From assembly GCA_031289385.1 (NCBI GenBank), contig JAITPP010000042.1:1-11127 (forward strand): a stretch of DNA of 11,127 nt, written 5' to 3'. Of the stretch, positions 1-7,992 are shown in pieces. A program made the translations under genes and the position numbers. Position 1 is the first letter of the stretch, and every line of letters starts with the position of its first letter. The DNA comes from Prevotellaceae bacterium. Its GTDB lineage: Bacteria; Bacteroidota; Bacteroidia; Bacteroidales; UBA932. The notes beneath the pieces were generated by a model. The model was not told the DNA's origin, ran no database searches, and was given only the letters and a program-made list of their open reading frames with translations.

Positions 1-135
1 GCAGAATTACTGTCGAATAATACTACGGCAGAATATAAATATATTCCCAATCCCAATTTGCCTCTGCCGAATGTGGAAAGCATTAAGTCCCTTTGCGGTG
101 AAAAAATAAAAATTACAAAAAAAAAATCCCGATAG
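1..135 (+). CDS. C-terminal fragment of an unrecognised protein
   Basis: Reading frame 1 is open from the window edge to a TAG at 133-135 and gives 44 residues, starting AELLSNNTTAEYKY and ending in a basic tail KIKITKKKSR. Composition is ordinary for the region (N, K, I rich, one Cys), with a proline-rich patch (PNPNLPLPN) at about residues 16-24. The beginning lies outside the window and I do not recognise the family. The last five codons are encoded by the A-tract and left arm of the hairpin at 124-141, so the extreme C-terminus is probably not functionally constrained. It converges with rho, sharing a terminator region. The frame is supported only by openness and composition, so it could be a chance open frame, but the abrupt end at a terminator favours a real gene. 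Confidence 0.5.
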   Translation, partial: AELLSNNTTAEYKYIPNPNLPLPNVESIKSLCGEKIKITKKKSR

Positions 136-141
136 GGATTT
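114..141 (-). terminator. Intrinsic terminator of rho, possibly bidirectional
   Basis: A perfect 7-bp stem, AAATCCC (124-130) and GGGATTT (135-141), encloses the tetraloop GATA. Read on the minus strand, the stem is followed by a run of about ten T (complement of the A-run at 114-123 and the stem edge), a strong intrinsic terminator about 30 bp after the rho stop codon. Read on the plus strand, the tail is only TTTCTCTTT-like, so it would be weaker for the left-hand gene, whose stop codon it overlaps. Confidence 0.8.
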
Positions 142-144
142 CTC

Positions 145-179
145 TTTAAATTATAAATTGTTAATTATTAATTTATTTA
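145..179. repeat. Degenerate 7-bp repeat array, AATTAAN type, at the 3' end of rho
   Basis: The plus strand can be divided into consecutive 7-mers TTTAAAT, TATAAAT, TGTTAAT, TATTAAT, TTATTTA. The rho stop codon (TAA on the minus strand, 173-175) is at the edge of this array. It is the weakest array in the window and could be ordinary AT-rich spacer. It is listed because the same 7-bp period and similar unit recur cleanly at 10392-10426. Confidence 0.45.
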
Positions 180-1981
180 TCGTTCATCAATATAAAAAAT
201 TCTTCGTTTGAAGATGTTTTTTCAAGTCTTGATTTCATAAATTCCATTGCTTCTACCGATGTCATATCTGCCAAATAATTGCGAAGAATCCACATGCGTC
301 CGAGAGTATCTTTATCGGTAAGCAAATCGTCGCGGCGAGTGCTTGATAATGTAACATCTACGGCTGGGAAAACTCGTTTATTCGATAATTTACGGTCGAG
401 TTGCAATTCCATATTTCCTGTTCCTTTAAATTCTTCAAAAATTACTTCGTCCATTTTCGAGCCTGTTTCGATAAGTGCTGTGGCAAGAATTGTCAGCGAG
501 CCGCCATTTTCGATATTGCGCGCTGCGCCGAAAAAGCGTTTGGGTTTTTGCAAAGCGTTAGCATCTACACCGCCCGAAAGCACTTTGCCTGATGCCGGTT
601 GTACGGTATTAAAAGCGCGTGCAAGTCGTGTAATCGAATCAAGAAGAATAACCACATCGTGTCCACATTCTACAAGGCGTTTTGCTTTTTCAAGAACGAT
701 ATTTGCAATTTTCACATGACGGTCTGCAGGCTCGTCGAATGTTGATGCGATAACTTCGGCATTTACGCTGCGCGACATATCGGTAACTTCTTCGGGACGC
801 TCGTCAATCAAAAGCACAATCATATAAACTTCTGGATGATTTTCTGTTATTGCGTTGGCTATATCTTTCAGTAACACTGTTTTACCTGTTTTGGGCTGTG
901 CTACTATAAGTCCGCGTTGTCCTTTTCCTATCGGTGCAAACATATCTACTACGCGCACTGATATATTGCTTGTTGAGCCTCTGCCTGTGAGGTCGAATTT
1001 TTCGTTTGGAAAAAGCGGCGTAAGGTAATCAAACGGAATTCTATCGCGAATATAATCGGGATTTCTGCCGTTTATTTCATTTACTTTTATCAGCGGAAAA
1101 TATTTTTCACCTTCTTTCGGTGGTCGTATGCTGCCTGTTACGGTATCGCCTGTTTTCAGTCCAAACAATTTTATTTGCGATTGCGATACATAAATATCAT
1201 CGGGCGAATTTAAATAATTATAATCCGACGAGCGCAAAAATCCATAGCCATCGGGCATGGTTTCAAGCACTCCTGTGGCTTCAATAATTCCTTCAAATTC
1301 ACATTTTTCTTCTTTTTTTACATCTATAACTTTATTTACCGAATCTTGCTGTGCATTTTCTGTTGCGGCAGCGGGCGTTTGCGATTCTGTGTTTGTTTGT
1401 TGCGATGCGTTTTCTGTGATTTTTGCTTTTTCGGCTGATGTTTCGGTTGCATTGTTATTAACAACGTTTTCTTTTCCTGCATTTTCCGATGTTTTCTTTG
1501 GTCTTCCGCGCGATGTTTTCTTTTTATCGATAGTTTGTTGCAGTGCTTTTGGTTCTTCTGCCACCGGCTTTGGAGGTGGGGCTATTTCTGCTACAACTTT
1601 TTCTGCTTTTTTTGCAGAAAATATTTCGATTTGAACAACCGAATTTCCAACCTGTGCATCTTCTGTTTTCGGCGGAGTTGAATAACCTACTTTTTTGATT
1701 TCCGTTTCAACACGTTTTACGCGTTCGCGTTTAGCTTTATTTGCTTTTTGTTCGGCGACAGAATTTTTCTTGTTGTCGTCTGATTTTTTTGCAAATTGCT
1801 TTTTGTTATGTTCCGTTTTTTCATCGCTTTTATTTGTAATAGACTGAATAGCTTGTTCGTCTAATATGCGATAAATTAAATCTTCTTTAGTCAAAGTTTG
1901 AAATTTTTTTAAGTTCAAAGTTTTTGCGATTTCAAAGAGTTCGTCTTGTGTTTTTTTGTTTAATACTAAAATGTCGTACAT
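173..1981 (-). CDS. rho: Transcription termination factor Rho
   Basis: Hexameric RNA-dependent ATPase/helicase that loads on nascent RNA and terminates transcription in the cytoplasm. 602 residues, against about 420 in E. coli. Order: Rho N-terminal helical domain (about 1-44), a low-complexity insertion (about 45-230) rich in K, E, T, N, Q and A, cold-shock-like RNA-binding domain with RNP1 DGYGFLRS (244-251), then the RecA-type ATPase. In the ATPase I see the P-loop AQPKTGKT (361-368), catalytic Glu region LIDERPEEVT with E394, Walker B DVVILLDS (442-449), Q-loop region SGKVLSGGVDANALQKPKRF (464-483), R-loop GTGNMEL (520-526) and an arginine-finger candidate R549 in SSTRRDD. All key residues are intact, so the enzyme should be active. 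The insertion carries an AT-hook-like SRGRPKK (157-163). ATG at 1979-1981 begins directly at the N-terminal domain, which supports this start. A strong hairpin terminator lies about 30 bp downstream. Confidence 0.97.
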   Translation of the reverse strand: MYDILVLNKKTQDELFEIAKTLNLKKFQTLTKEDLIYRILDEQAIQSITNKSDEKTEHNKKQFAKKSDDNKKNSVAEQKANKAKRERVKRVETEIKKVGYSTPPKTEDAQVGNSVVQIEIFSAKKAEKVVAEIAPPPKPVAEEPKALQQTIDKKKTSRGRPKKTSENAGKENVVNNNATETSAEKAKITENASQQTNTESQTPAAATENAQQDSVNKVIDVKKEEKCEFEGIIEATGVLETMPDGYGFLRSSDYNYLNSPDDIYVSQSQIKLFGLKTGDTVTGSIRPPKEGEKYFPLIKVNEINGRNPDYIRDRIPFDYLTPLFPNEKFDLTGRGSTSNISVRVVDMFAPIGKGQRGLIVAQPKTGKTVLLKDIANAITENHPEVYMIVLLIDERPEEVTDMSRSVNAEVIASTFDEPADRHVKIANIVLEKAKRLVECGHDVVILLDSITRLARAFNTVQPASGKVLSGGVDANALQKPKRFFGAARNIENGGSLTILATALIETGSKMDEVIFEEFKGTGNMELQLDRKLSNKRVFPAVDVTLSSTRRDDLLTDKDTLGRMWILRNYLADMTSVEAMEFMKSRLEKTSSNEEFFILMNDK

Positions 1982-2156
1982 ATTTATTATATGTTTTTTA
2001 TTTGTTCATAATTATAATTGTTGAAATTCAATTTCATATTCCATTATTGCACTACTATTATATATATAAATACTTCTTCTTTTTTGTCATTTATTTAATC
2101 AGCATAAAATATTTAAATATAATATTGGATTAATGGTTTTTGGAAGAAATCCGCTA
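1982..2156 (-). other. Long AT-rich leader region upstream of rho
   Basis: If the promoter at 2157-2186 is used, this stretch is the rho 5' leader. It is very AT-rich, has no strong hairpin that I can see, and contains short minus-strand start-stop frames. The clearest is ATG at 2035-2037 giving 16 codons (beginning MKLNFNNYNY) and ending TAA at 1987-1989, just before the rho start. Such short frames are expected by chance in AT-rich DNA, so no gene is called. E. coli rho is known to be autoregulated through its leader, which makes the length notable. Confidence 0.35.
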
Positions 2157-2186
2157 CAAAGGTAAAAACTTTTTTAGTATTTCAAA
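2157..2186 (-). promoter_or_regulatory. Probable rho promoter (Bacteroidota -33/-7 type)
   Basis: On the minus strand, TTTG (2183-2186) is followed after 18 bp by TACCTTTG (2157-2164), an exact match to the Bacteroidota -7 consensus TAnnTTTG with an upstream TTTG at roughly the expected distance. Transcription would begin near 2150, giving rho an untranslated leader of about 170 nt. This is pattern matching only. Confidence 0.6.
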
Positions 2187-2220
2187 AAAATTAAGCATTT
2201 TTTTGTAAATATTTTTTCAC

Positions 2221-2291
2221 TACTGTCCGCTAAAAAAATAAATAAGCGGGTAAATCAAAATGCCCGCGTATTTATTTTTTAGCGGACAGTA
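2221..2291. repeat. 71-bp near-perfect palindrome, MITE-like or paired IS ends
   Basis: The left arm starts TACTGTCCGCTAAAAAA at 2221 and the right arm ends with its inverted copy at 2291. The arms (about 29 bp) match except for one extra A in the left A-run and one A/C mismatch next to the GCGGG core (2246-2250 against CCCGC 2263-2267). The central loop is 12 nt (2251-2262). The outermost bases are TA on both sides, so it can also be read as an element CTGTCCGC...GCGGACAG flanked by TA target duplications, as in IS630/Tc1-like insertions; since TA is itself palindromic this cannot be proven here. No transposase gene fits inside. It could be a non-autonomous element, a relic of two IS ends, or simply a large terminator hairpin. 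Confidence 0.75.
2231..2267 (-). terminator. Probable tsaD terminator (core of the palindrome)
   Basis: On the minus strand the core stem GCGGG, 12-nt loop and CCCGC is followed by TTATTTATTTTTTT, the layout of an intrinsic terminator, starting about 32 bp after the tsaD stop. The outer arms of the palindrome would extend the hairpin further. The plus-strand reading also ends in a T-rich tail, but no plus-strand gene reads into it. Confidence 0.6.
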
Positions 2292-2298
2292 CTTAATT

Positions 2299-3312
2299 CT
2301 AAATCATTCTGGTTATCGGCACAACATCATATCCACAAGTTTGATTTTTCAAATATTTGAAATATCCTGTTATTGCAATCATTGCAGCGTTGTCGGTGGT
2401 GAATTTAAGTTGAGGCAAATAAACATTCCATCCGCAGCGTTTGCCTTCGTCGGCGATGGCGTTGCGCAAGCCCGAATTTGCAGACACTCCGCCCGAAACG
2501 GCAATTTCATTTATTCCCGTTTGCTTTGCTGCTTTTATAAGGTTTTTCAATAAAATTTGTATTATTGTATGTTGTAATGATGCGCATAAATCGACTTTGT
2601 TTTCTTCAATAAAATTGGGATTTTCGGCAATTCTGTCGCGCAAAAAATAAAGAAACGATGTTTTCAGTCCGCTGAAACTGTAATTTAATCCGCCAACAAT
2701 CGGGCGTGCAAATTCAAATGCGCGGGCATTTCCTTCGCTTGCAAGTTTGTCGATAACAGGACCGCCGGGGTATGGCAATCCCATAACTTTTGCACATTTG
2801 TCAAATGCTTCGCCTGCTGCATCGTCAATAGTTTGCCCGATAATTTCAAAGTCCATATAATCCTTTACAACAATCAGTTGAGTATGTCCACCCGAAACCA
2901 GAAGACAGAGAAAAGGAAATTTTGGGTGAGAAATATTTTTATCTTTTTCGGCGATAAAATGCGCAAGAATATGTCCCTGCAAATGATTTATTTCAATCAT
3001 TGGAATGTTCAGCGATTGTGCAAATCCTTTTGCAAACGAAACTCCAACGAGCAACGAGCCCATAAGTCCGGGACCACGAGTGAACGCAACTGCCGAAATT
3101 TGCGATTTATCAATTTTTGCCGAATTTATCGCCATCGACACCACAGGAATAATATTTTGCTGATGTTCGCGTGATGCAAGTTCAGGAATTACGCCTCCAT
3201 AAAACTCGTGAACAGATTGATTTGCAATGATATTCGACAGCAAAACGCCGTCTTTTATTATTGCCGCCGATGTGTCGTCGCACGATGATTCTATACCTAT
3301 AATAATTGCCAT
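2299..3312 (-). CDS. tsaD: tRNA N6-adenosine threonylcarbamoyltransferase TsaD
   Basis: Transfers the threonylcarbamoyl group from threonylcarbamoyl-AMP to A37 of ANN-decoding tRNAs, the last step of t6A synthesis, working with TsaB and TsaE in bacteria (not in this window). 337 residues, normal for the Kae1/TsaD/YgjD family (ASKHA fold). Visible motifs: GIESSCDDTS (6-15), metal-binding HLQGH (H110, H114), SGGHTQL (140-146), DDAAGEAFDK (163-172), YSFSGLKT (211-218), SGGVSANSGLR (273-283) and TTDNAAM (305-311) with D307 as the third likely metal ligand. Everything needed for activity is present. ATG at 3310-3312 places GIESS at the usual distance from the N-terminus. It is divergent from the TamB-like gene with an 84-bp spacer, an adjacency I recall from other Bacteroidota. 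The stop codon TAG is 7 bp from the palindrome at 2221-2291. Confidence 0.97.
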   Translation of the reverse strand: MAIIIGIESSCDDTSAAIIKDGVLLSNIIANQSVHEFYGGVIPELASREHQQNIIPVVSMAINSAKIDKSQISAVAFTRGPGLMGSLLVGVSFAKGFAQSLNIPMIEINHLQGHILAHFIAEKDKNISHPKFPFLCLLVSGGHTQLIVVKDYMDFEIIGQTIDDAAGEAFDKCAKVMGLPYPGGPVIDKLASEGNARAFEFARPIVGGLNYSFSGLKTSFLYFLRDRIAENPNFIEENKVDLCASLQHTIIQILLKNLIKAAKQTGINEIAVSGGVSANSGLRNAIADEGKRCGWNVYLPQLKFTTDNAAMIAITGYFKYLKNQTCGYDVVPITRMI

Positions 3313-3338
3313 ATTTTAAAAAATTATTAAAATTTGTT

Positions 3339-3358
3339 GAGAATATGCTGCATATCTC
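3339..3358. promoter_or_regulatory. Small palindrome in the tsaD/tamB divergent spacer
   Basis: ATATGC (3343-3348), a single T, and GCATAT (3350-3355) form perfect 6-bp arms. They extend to GAG (3339-3341) and CTC (3356-3358) if one bulged A at 3342 is allowed. It sits near the middle of the 84-bp spacer and could be an operator for either divergent gene. I found no exact -7 consensus in the spacer on either strand. In AT-rich DNA a palindrome of this size may be chance. Confidence 0.3.
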
Positions 3359-3396
3359 GACTTTTTTCGCTTTTTTTGTATTTATTTTAAAATTGT

Positions 3397-6300
3397 ATGT
3401 TGAAAACAATAAAAGGAATATTGCAAATTTTACTGCTATTGGCAATTTTATTGCCTGCGACAGCGTATTTTATGCTCAGGCTTCCGCCGATTCAAACATA
3501 CATTATACAAAAAATAACAAACGAAATATCGCAAATCACAAAAACGAAAGTAAGCATAAAATCGGTAAACTACAAATTTTTTAAAAGTTTGGTTTTAGAA
3601 GATTTTTACATTGAAGACACCGAAGGCGACACGCTTACAAGCATATCGCGAGTTGAAATGAGCCTTGAAAATATTTGGTTTTCGCAAAAAAAAATAAATT
3701 TCAGCTCGGTGATACTTGCCGACGGACAGTTTAATTTAATTACAACCAACGACACTCTTAATCTTGATAAATTGCTGTCGCGGTTATCGACAAACACGGC
3801 GGCTGCCGACACCGCGAAAAGCGAAGGTTATTCAATATCGACAAAGCAATTTAAACTGAAAAATTTTAGATTTTCGTTGCAAAACAAAGATGATACGGAA
3901 GTTGGAATTCCAGAACAAATTAATTTTTCTAATTTGCGGGTGGACAGCATAAATCTTACCGCAAATAATATAAAATTTGTTTCGGATACTATATTTTTTG
4001 ATATAAGCGATTTCAGTTTTCGCGAAAAATCGGGATTTCATGTTATTGCTATCACAACAGGCAAAAACGCTTATGTGTGCTCGCATAGAGCGTATTTGCC
4101 CAGCCTTTCGATAATCGACGATTATACAAATTTAAAGTTTGAATATTATGCAATGAATTTTCCAAACGGCGGCGACGATATTAATGATTATCTCAACCGT
4201 GTTCGCATGGAGGCTAATATCGACGGCGGTTACGTGGCTTTTAAAACCATAGGATTTTTTGCAAACGACTTGCTGAAAAACTCTATTGTTGTTTTTCCGC
4301 GCGGCTTGGTTAACGGAACGGTAGCAAATATGAACACCAAAAATTTCAGCATAACAAGCGCAAGCGGTTTCACAAGTTTGTCGGGAAATTTTTCGTTTGC
4401 AGGATTGCCCGAACTTGATACAACAGTCTTTAAGTGTAATAATTTAAAAGTTTTCACAAATATAAAAGATATAAATGCAACCGTTAAACAAATCACGCAC
4501 AGCGCCGAAAATGTACTTGGCAGCGAATTTGAACAAATAAAAAGCATTAATTTTTCGGGCGAATTGTCGGGATTTTATAATAATTTTTTGATGAAAGGAT
4601 TGCTCAACACCAATCTTGGCGCGATAAATACAGATACCAAATTTGATTTTTCGTCGCCTAAAAACGATTTTGAAATTATCGGAAATTTGATATTGGATAA
4701 CTTTAATTTGGGAAAATTTGTAGGCGTTGAAATAATTGAAAATGTTTCGCTTAATATTGATATGCGAAGCGTGCAAACGAAAGACAAAGATTTTAGTTTA
4801 TATGCCGAAGGTAAAATTTCGGATGTGATGTTTAACGAGCGTAATTACAAAAATATTGATGTTGCAGGAACGCTCTTCAACAACGCTTTCGACGGGCGGG
4901 TTACAAGCAACGACGAAAGTTTGAAATTCGATTTTCTCGGCAGAATTGATATGAACAAAACAAATATCGACGACTATCGTTTTAATTTTACGTCAAACAT
5001 AACTTATGCCGATTTATATAAATTAAAACTGAAAACCGACGATACAACATCTGTGTTTTCAGGAAAAATTGCTGCTGAATTGCGTGGAAAAAGTATTAAT
5101 TTCAACGGAAATATAAAACTGCAAAATGCAAAATATCAAAATTCACAGAATATCATTGATATAGGAGGTATACAATTGCAAGCAACACAAACCAACAATA
5201 ATTACAAAATATCGCTGCTATCGTCGTATTTTGACGCGGTGTATAAAGGAAATATGAATATCGAAAATTTTATATCGGATGCTAAATATTTTATTTCAAA
5301 ATATATTCCCGATATTTATGAAAATACAAATTCAGAGCCCGATAAAAATGCTGATTACGAACTGAATATAATAACAAAACGCTCGCAAAATTTTTTGCAA
5401 ATTCTTTATCCCGATTTTTTTATTGCCGAAAATACAAATATTAATCTCAAAATCAATGGAAATAAAGCAAATATAAATGCAAAATCAAACTTTATAAATT
5501 TCGACAATTTAATGCTGCGAAACCTTAATCTGAGCGCGGATGCCGATTCGATATTTACATTTAATACAAATTGCGAAGAAGTAATTTTTGAAGGATTTAA
5601 TTTTAAAAATCTGCTTATAAACGGAAATGCAAAAAACAACAAAATATCAAGCCTTATAAAATACGACAACAAAACCAATATCACAAACAAAGGAAATATA
5701 AACCTGCAAACGCAAATTTTGAAAGATATAGAAGGAAAAACATATTTCAAATTCATAATAGATTCGTCGCAAATTATTATAAACAATGCGGCGTGGAATT
5801 TTGTATCGAAAAATGTGAAAATACAAAAAGATTATTTTGAAGTTTCGAAATTTGAAGCCGTCTGCGACTCGCAAAAAATTATGATTGATGGAATTTATTC
5901 AACACTGTCAAGCGATACGATGCGATTTGAATTTACGAATTTTGATATAGCAAATTTCAATCCCATTTTCGAAAACGAAGGTTATAAATTGGAAGGAAAA
6001 ATTTTAGCCATAGCGCGAATTACAAATGTTGATGGAAACACAATGTTTTTCTCAAATATACAAACAACCGATATTCGCGCAAACGATTGGCTGCTCGGCA
6101 AAATTTCTGTGAGAAGCCGCTGGAAAGACGATACGCAAAACATAGAATTTATATCGCGGCTTACAAAAAATGATGACGAAAAACTTAACGTAAGAGGCTT
6201 ATATACACCCAATAAAGATTATTATGATTTGACTTTTGATGCCAAAAATTTTGAACTCAAAATTGCCGAAGCCCTTATTGATGACGAAATAAACGAAGTA

Positions 6301-7920
6301 GAAGGAAATATAACGGGAACATTAAACTTAAAAGGAGTTGGCGGAAAGTTAAATTTGCTCGGAAATGCTAATCTTGACAGCGTAGGTTTTACCGTAGATT
6401 TTCTGAAAACACATTATATGCTTTCAACTCCCGTAACTTTCGACGAAAATAAAATTCAAATACAAAATGCTACATTGCTTGATGAACAAAGCAACAAAGG
6501 ACGTTTGAACGTTGCGGTAAATCATAAAAATCTCAGAGATTTTGCATTCGATATAAACCTTAATGCCGAAAAATTATTGGGATTAAATACAACTCAGCGC
6601 GACAACGAAGAATTTTACGGAAAAGCATATATCACGGGACTTGTACGCATGAACGGACGATTGGATAATTTAAATTTTAATATAGATATACACCCCGAAA
6701 AAAATACACAAATCATTATTCCGATTAACTCGGCAAGCATTTCGGAAAAAACACTGCTCACTTTCGAAAACAACGATTCTGTTGCCGAATTAAATTATAT
6801 CGAAAGATTTATCGCCAAAAAACAAAAAGAAAAAGAAGAAAATACCACGCCATCCGCTTTGGATATTTCGCTTACAATTACAATGAACAATAATGCCGAA
6901 GTAAAACTTTTGCTTGACGAAAATTCGGGCGATGCTTTAACAGTAACAGGTTCGGGAGCGTTGAGAATGAGTATAAATCCGCGCCAAGAAAAATTTAAAT
7001 TGAATGGAAATTATATTATCGAAAACGGAAACTTCAAATGGACACTTCCGATGTTGAATTTTGTATCGAAAGAATTTAATATAAACAACGGCAGCCAAAT
7101 AAATTTCAACGGCGATATTGACAAAACAACAGTAAATATTACCGCCGATTATGCGCATCAATTTCGTTTACCGCTGCGTAACCTTTTGTCGGATACTACA
7201 ATAAGCAATGCACAATATCCTGTTATATGCAGTTTACAACTTACCGATAATATTTCAAACTTTAAAATACGCCCACTTATTGATATTCAAAACATAGATG
7301 TTGATACAAAAGCACGAGCGCAAGCAATGCTGAATACCGACGAAAAACTTTGGAGACAATTCTCGGGTTTACTCGTAATGAGAGATTTTATTCCTGACGA
7401 ACAAGCCGGAAATTTTATCAGCAGTGCAAGTCTAATGTCAAATCTTTCTGAAATATTTTCAAATCAACTAAGCGCATGGCTTGCATCGATTAAAGTTCCT
7501 GTTGATGTTGGCGTAGATATTCGTACAGGCACAGCAACAACCGACACCGAAGTTAGTACTCACGCCTCGTTAATGCTTTTCGACGACAGAGTTAAAATAT
7601 ACGGAAGTGTAGGCAGTGCGCCGCGAACATCCACAAGCGATGTTGCAGGCGATTTTGATGTTGATATAAAACTGAACAATACGGGAAGTCAGAAATTAAA
7701 AGTTTTCAGCCACTCCACCGACGAATATACCGACGAATCGGAAACAAGCCGACAAGGAGTAAAAATGTCGTATCAAGGCGGATTTAATACATGGAAAGAA
7801 TTGTGGAATTCGATATTTCGTCCAAAGAGGGCACGCGAACGCCGCGAACGCATCCGCCAACGCCAAACCGCCGTTCAAGATTCTATAAAGAACGAAGAAC
7901 TAAGAGTGAATGAAGAATGA
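3397..7920 (+). CDS. tamB: TamB-family translocation/assembly protein (AsmA-like, DUF490)
   Basis: Very large envelope protein of 1507 residues. Residues about 7-29 form a hydrophobic N-terminal segment that should anchor it in the inner membrane with the rest in the periplasm. Next comes the AsmA/TamB-like opening (LPPIQTYIIQKI, then VNYKFFKSLVLEDFYIEDTE with the typical D-x-DTL, about 29-70). The body is over 1000 residues of short alternating beta-strand sequence rich in N, D, K, F and I, the repeating groove-type fold of bridge-like lipid-transfer proteins. From about 1120 to 1465 the sequence fits the conserved TamB C-terminal (DUF490) domain, including VPVDVGVDIRTGTATTDTE (about 1367-1385). 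Family members are linked to outer-membrane protein assembly and phospholipid transport between membranes; the exact substrate here is unknown. An in-frame TAA at 3388-3390 rules out an earlier ATG. The last 10 codons (KNEELRVNEE) are encoded by 7-bp repeats and look non-conserved. Confidence 0.88.
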   Translation: MLKTIKGILQILLLLAILLPATAYFMLRLPPIQTYIIQKITNEISQITKTKVSIKSVNYKFFKSLVLEDFYIEDTEGDTLTSISRVEMSLENIWFSQKKINFSSVILADGQFNLITTNDTLNLDKLLSRLSTNTAAADTAKSEGYSISTKQFKLKNFRFSLQNKDDTEVGIPEQINFSNLRVDSINLTANNIKFVSDTIFFDISDFSFREKSGFHVIAITTGKNAYVCSHRAYLPSLSIIDDYTNLKFEYYAMNFPNGGDDINDYLNRVRMEANIDGGYVAFKTIGFFANDLLKNSIVVFPRGLVNGTVANMNTKNFSITSASGFTSLSGNFSFAGLPELDTTVFKCNNLKVFTNIKDINATVKQITHSAENVLGSEFEQIKSINFSGELSGFYNNFLMKGLLNTNLGAINTDTKFDFSSPKNDFEIIGNLILDNFNLGKFVGVEIIENVSLNIDMRSVQTKDKDFSLYAEGKISDVMFNERNYKNIDVAGTLFNNAFDGRVTSNDESLKFDFLGRIDMNKTNIDDYRFNFTSNITYADLYKLKLKTDDTTSVFSGKIAAELRGKSINFNGNIKLQNAKYQNSQNIIDIGGIQLQATQTNNNYKISLLSSYFDAVYKGNMNIENFISDAKYFISKYIPDIYENTNSEPDKNADYELNIITKRSQNFLQILYPDFFIAENTNINLKINGNKANINAKSNFINFDNLMLRNLNLSADADSIFTFNTNCEEVIFEGFNFKNLLINGNAKNNKISSLIKYDNKTNITNKGNINLQTQILKDIEGKTYFKFIIDSSQIIINNAAWNFVSKNVKIQKDYFEVSKFEAVCDSQKIMIDGIYSTLSSDTMRFEFTNFDIANFNPIFENEGYKLEGKILAIARITNVDGNTMFFSNIQTTDIRANDWLLGKISVRSRWKDDTQNIEFISRLTKNDDEKLNVRGLYTPNKDYYDLTFDAKNFELKIAEALIDDEINEVEGNITGTLNLKGVGGKLNLLGNANLDSVGFTVDFLKTHYMLSTPVTFDENKIQIQNATLLDEQSNKGRLNVAVNHKNLRDFAFDINLNAEKLLGLNTTQRDNEEFYGKAYITGLVRMNGRLDNLNFNIDIHPEKNTQIIIPINSASISEKTLLTFENNDSVAELNYIERFIAKKQKEKEENTTPSALDISLTITMNNNAEVKLLLDENSGDALTVTGSGALRMSINPRQEKFKLNGNYIIENGNFKWTLPMLNFVSKEFNINNGSQINFNGDIDKTTVNITADYAHQFRLPLRNLLSDTTISNAQYPVICSLQLTDNISNFKIRPLIDIQNIDVDTKARAQAMLNTDEKLWRQFSGLLVMRDFIPDEQAGNFISSASLMSNLSEIFSNQLSAWLASIKVPVDVGVDIRTGTATTDTEVSTHASLMLFDDRVKIYGSVGSAPRTSTSDVAGDFDVDIKLNNTGSQKLKVFSHSTDEYTDESETSRQGVKMSYQGGFNTWKELWNSIFRPKRARERRERIRQRQTAVQDSIKNEELRVNEE

Positions 7921-7974
7921 AGAGTTAAGAATGAAGAATGAAAAGTGAAGAATAATTAAGAGTGAAGAATGAAA
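7888..7974 (+). repeat. 7-bp tandem repeat array, AATGAAG type, at the tamB 3' end
   Basis: The sequence divides into consecutive units AAGAACG, AAGAACT, AAGAGTG, AATGAAG, AATGAAG, AGTTAAG, AATGAAG, AATGAAA, AGTGAAG, a 10-bp unit AATAATTAAG, AGTGAAG, AATGAAA. The period is strictly 7 apart from the one 3-bp insertion. The first four and a half units are inside tamB and encode its last residues; the tamB stop codon TGA (7918-7920) is inside a repeat unit. Every AATGAAG unit contains TGA, and because 7 is not a multiple of 3 all frames are closed within three units. Confidence 0.85.
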
Positions 7975-7992
7975 AAATAACTTCTTAACTTC

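Noticed and set aside
1257..1634. A plus-strand open frame of 125 codons opposite rho
   Set aside because: It is the complement of the low-complexity insertion of rho; its S/F/V/A-rich composition follows from the repeated codons on the other strand and matches no family I know.
1987..2037. A 16-codon leader peptide gene before rho
   Set aside because: Short frames are frequent by chance in DNA this AT-rich, and no regulatory codon run is seen; kept only as a remark under the rho leader.
2221..2291. A tRNA or structured RNA gene
   Set aside because: The sequence folds as one long linear hairpin without cloverleaf arms or conserved tRNA boxes.
3182..3445. A minus-strand open frame of 87 codons spanning the tsaD start and the spacer
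   Set aside because: It overlaps the conserved starts of both tsaD and tamB in another frame and has no recognisable domain.
5406..5786. A minus-strand open frame of 126 codons with hydrophobic stretches inside tamB
   Set aside because: It is antisense to the intact TamB coding sequence. The hydrophobic look comes from the complement of A-rich Lys/Asn codons (Phe/Ile/Leu).
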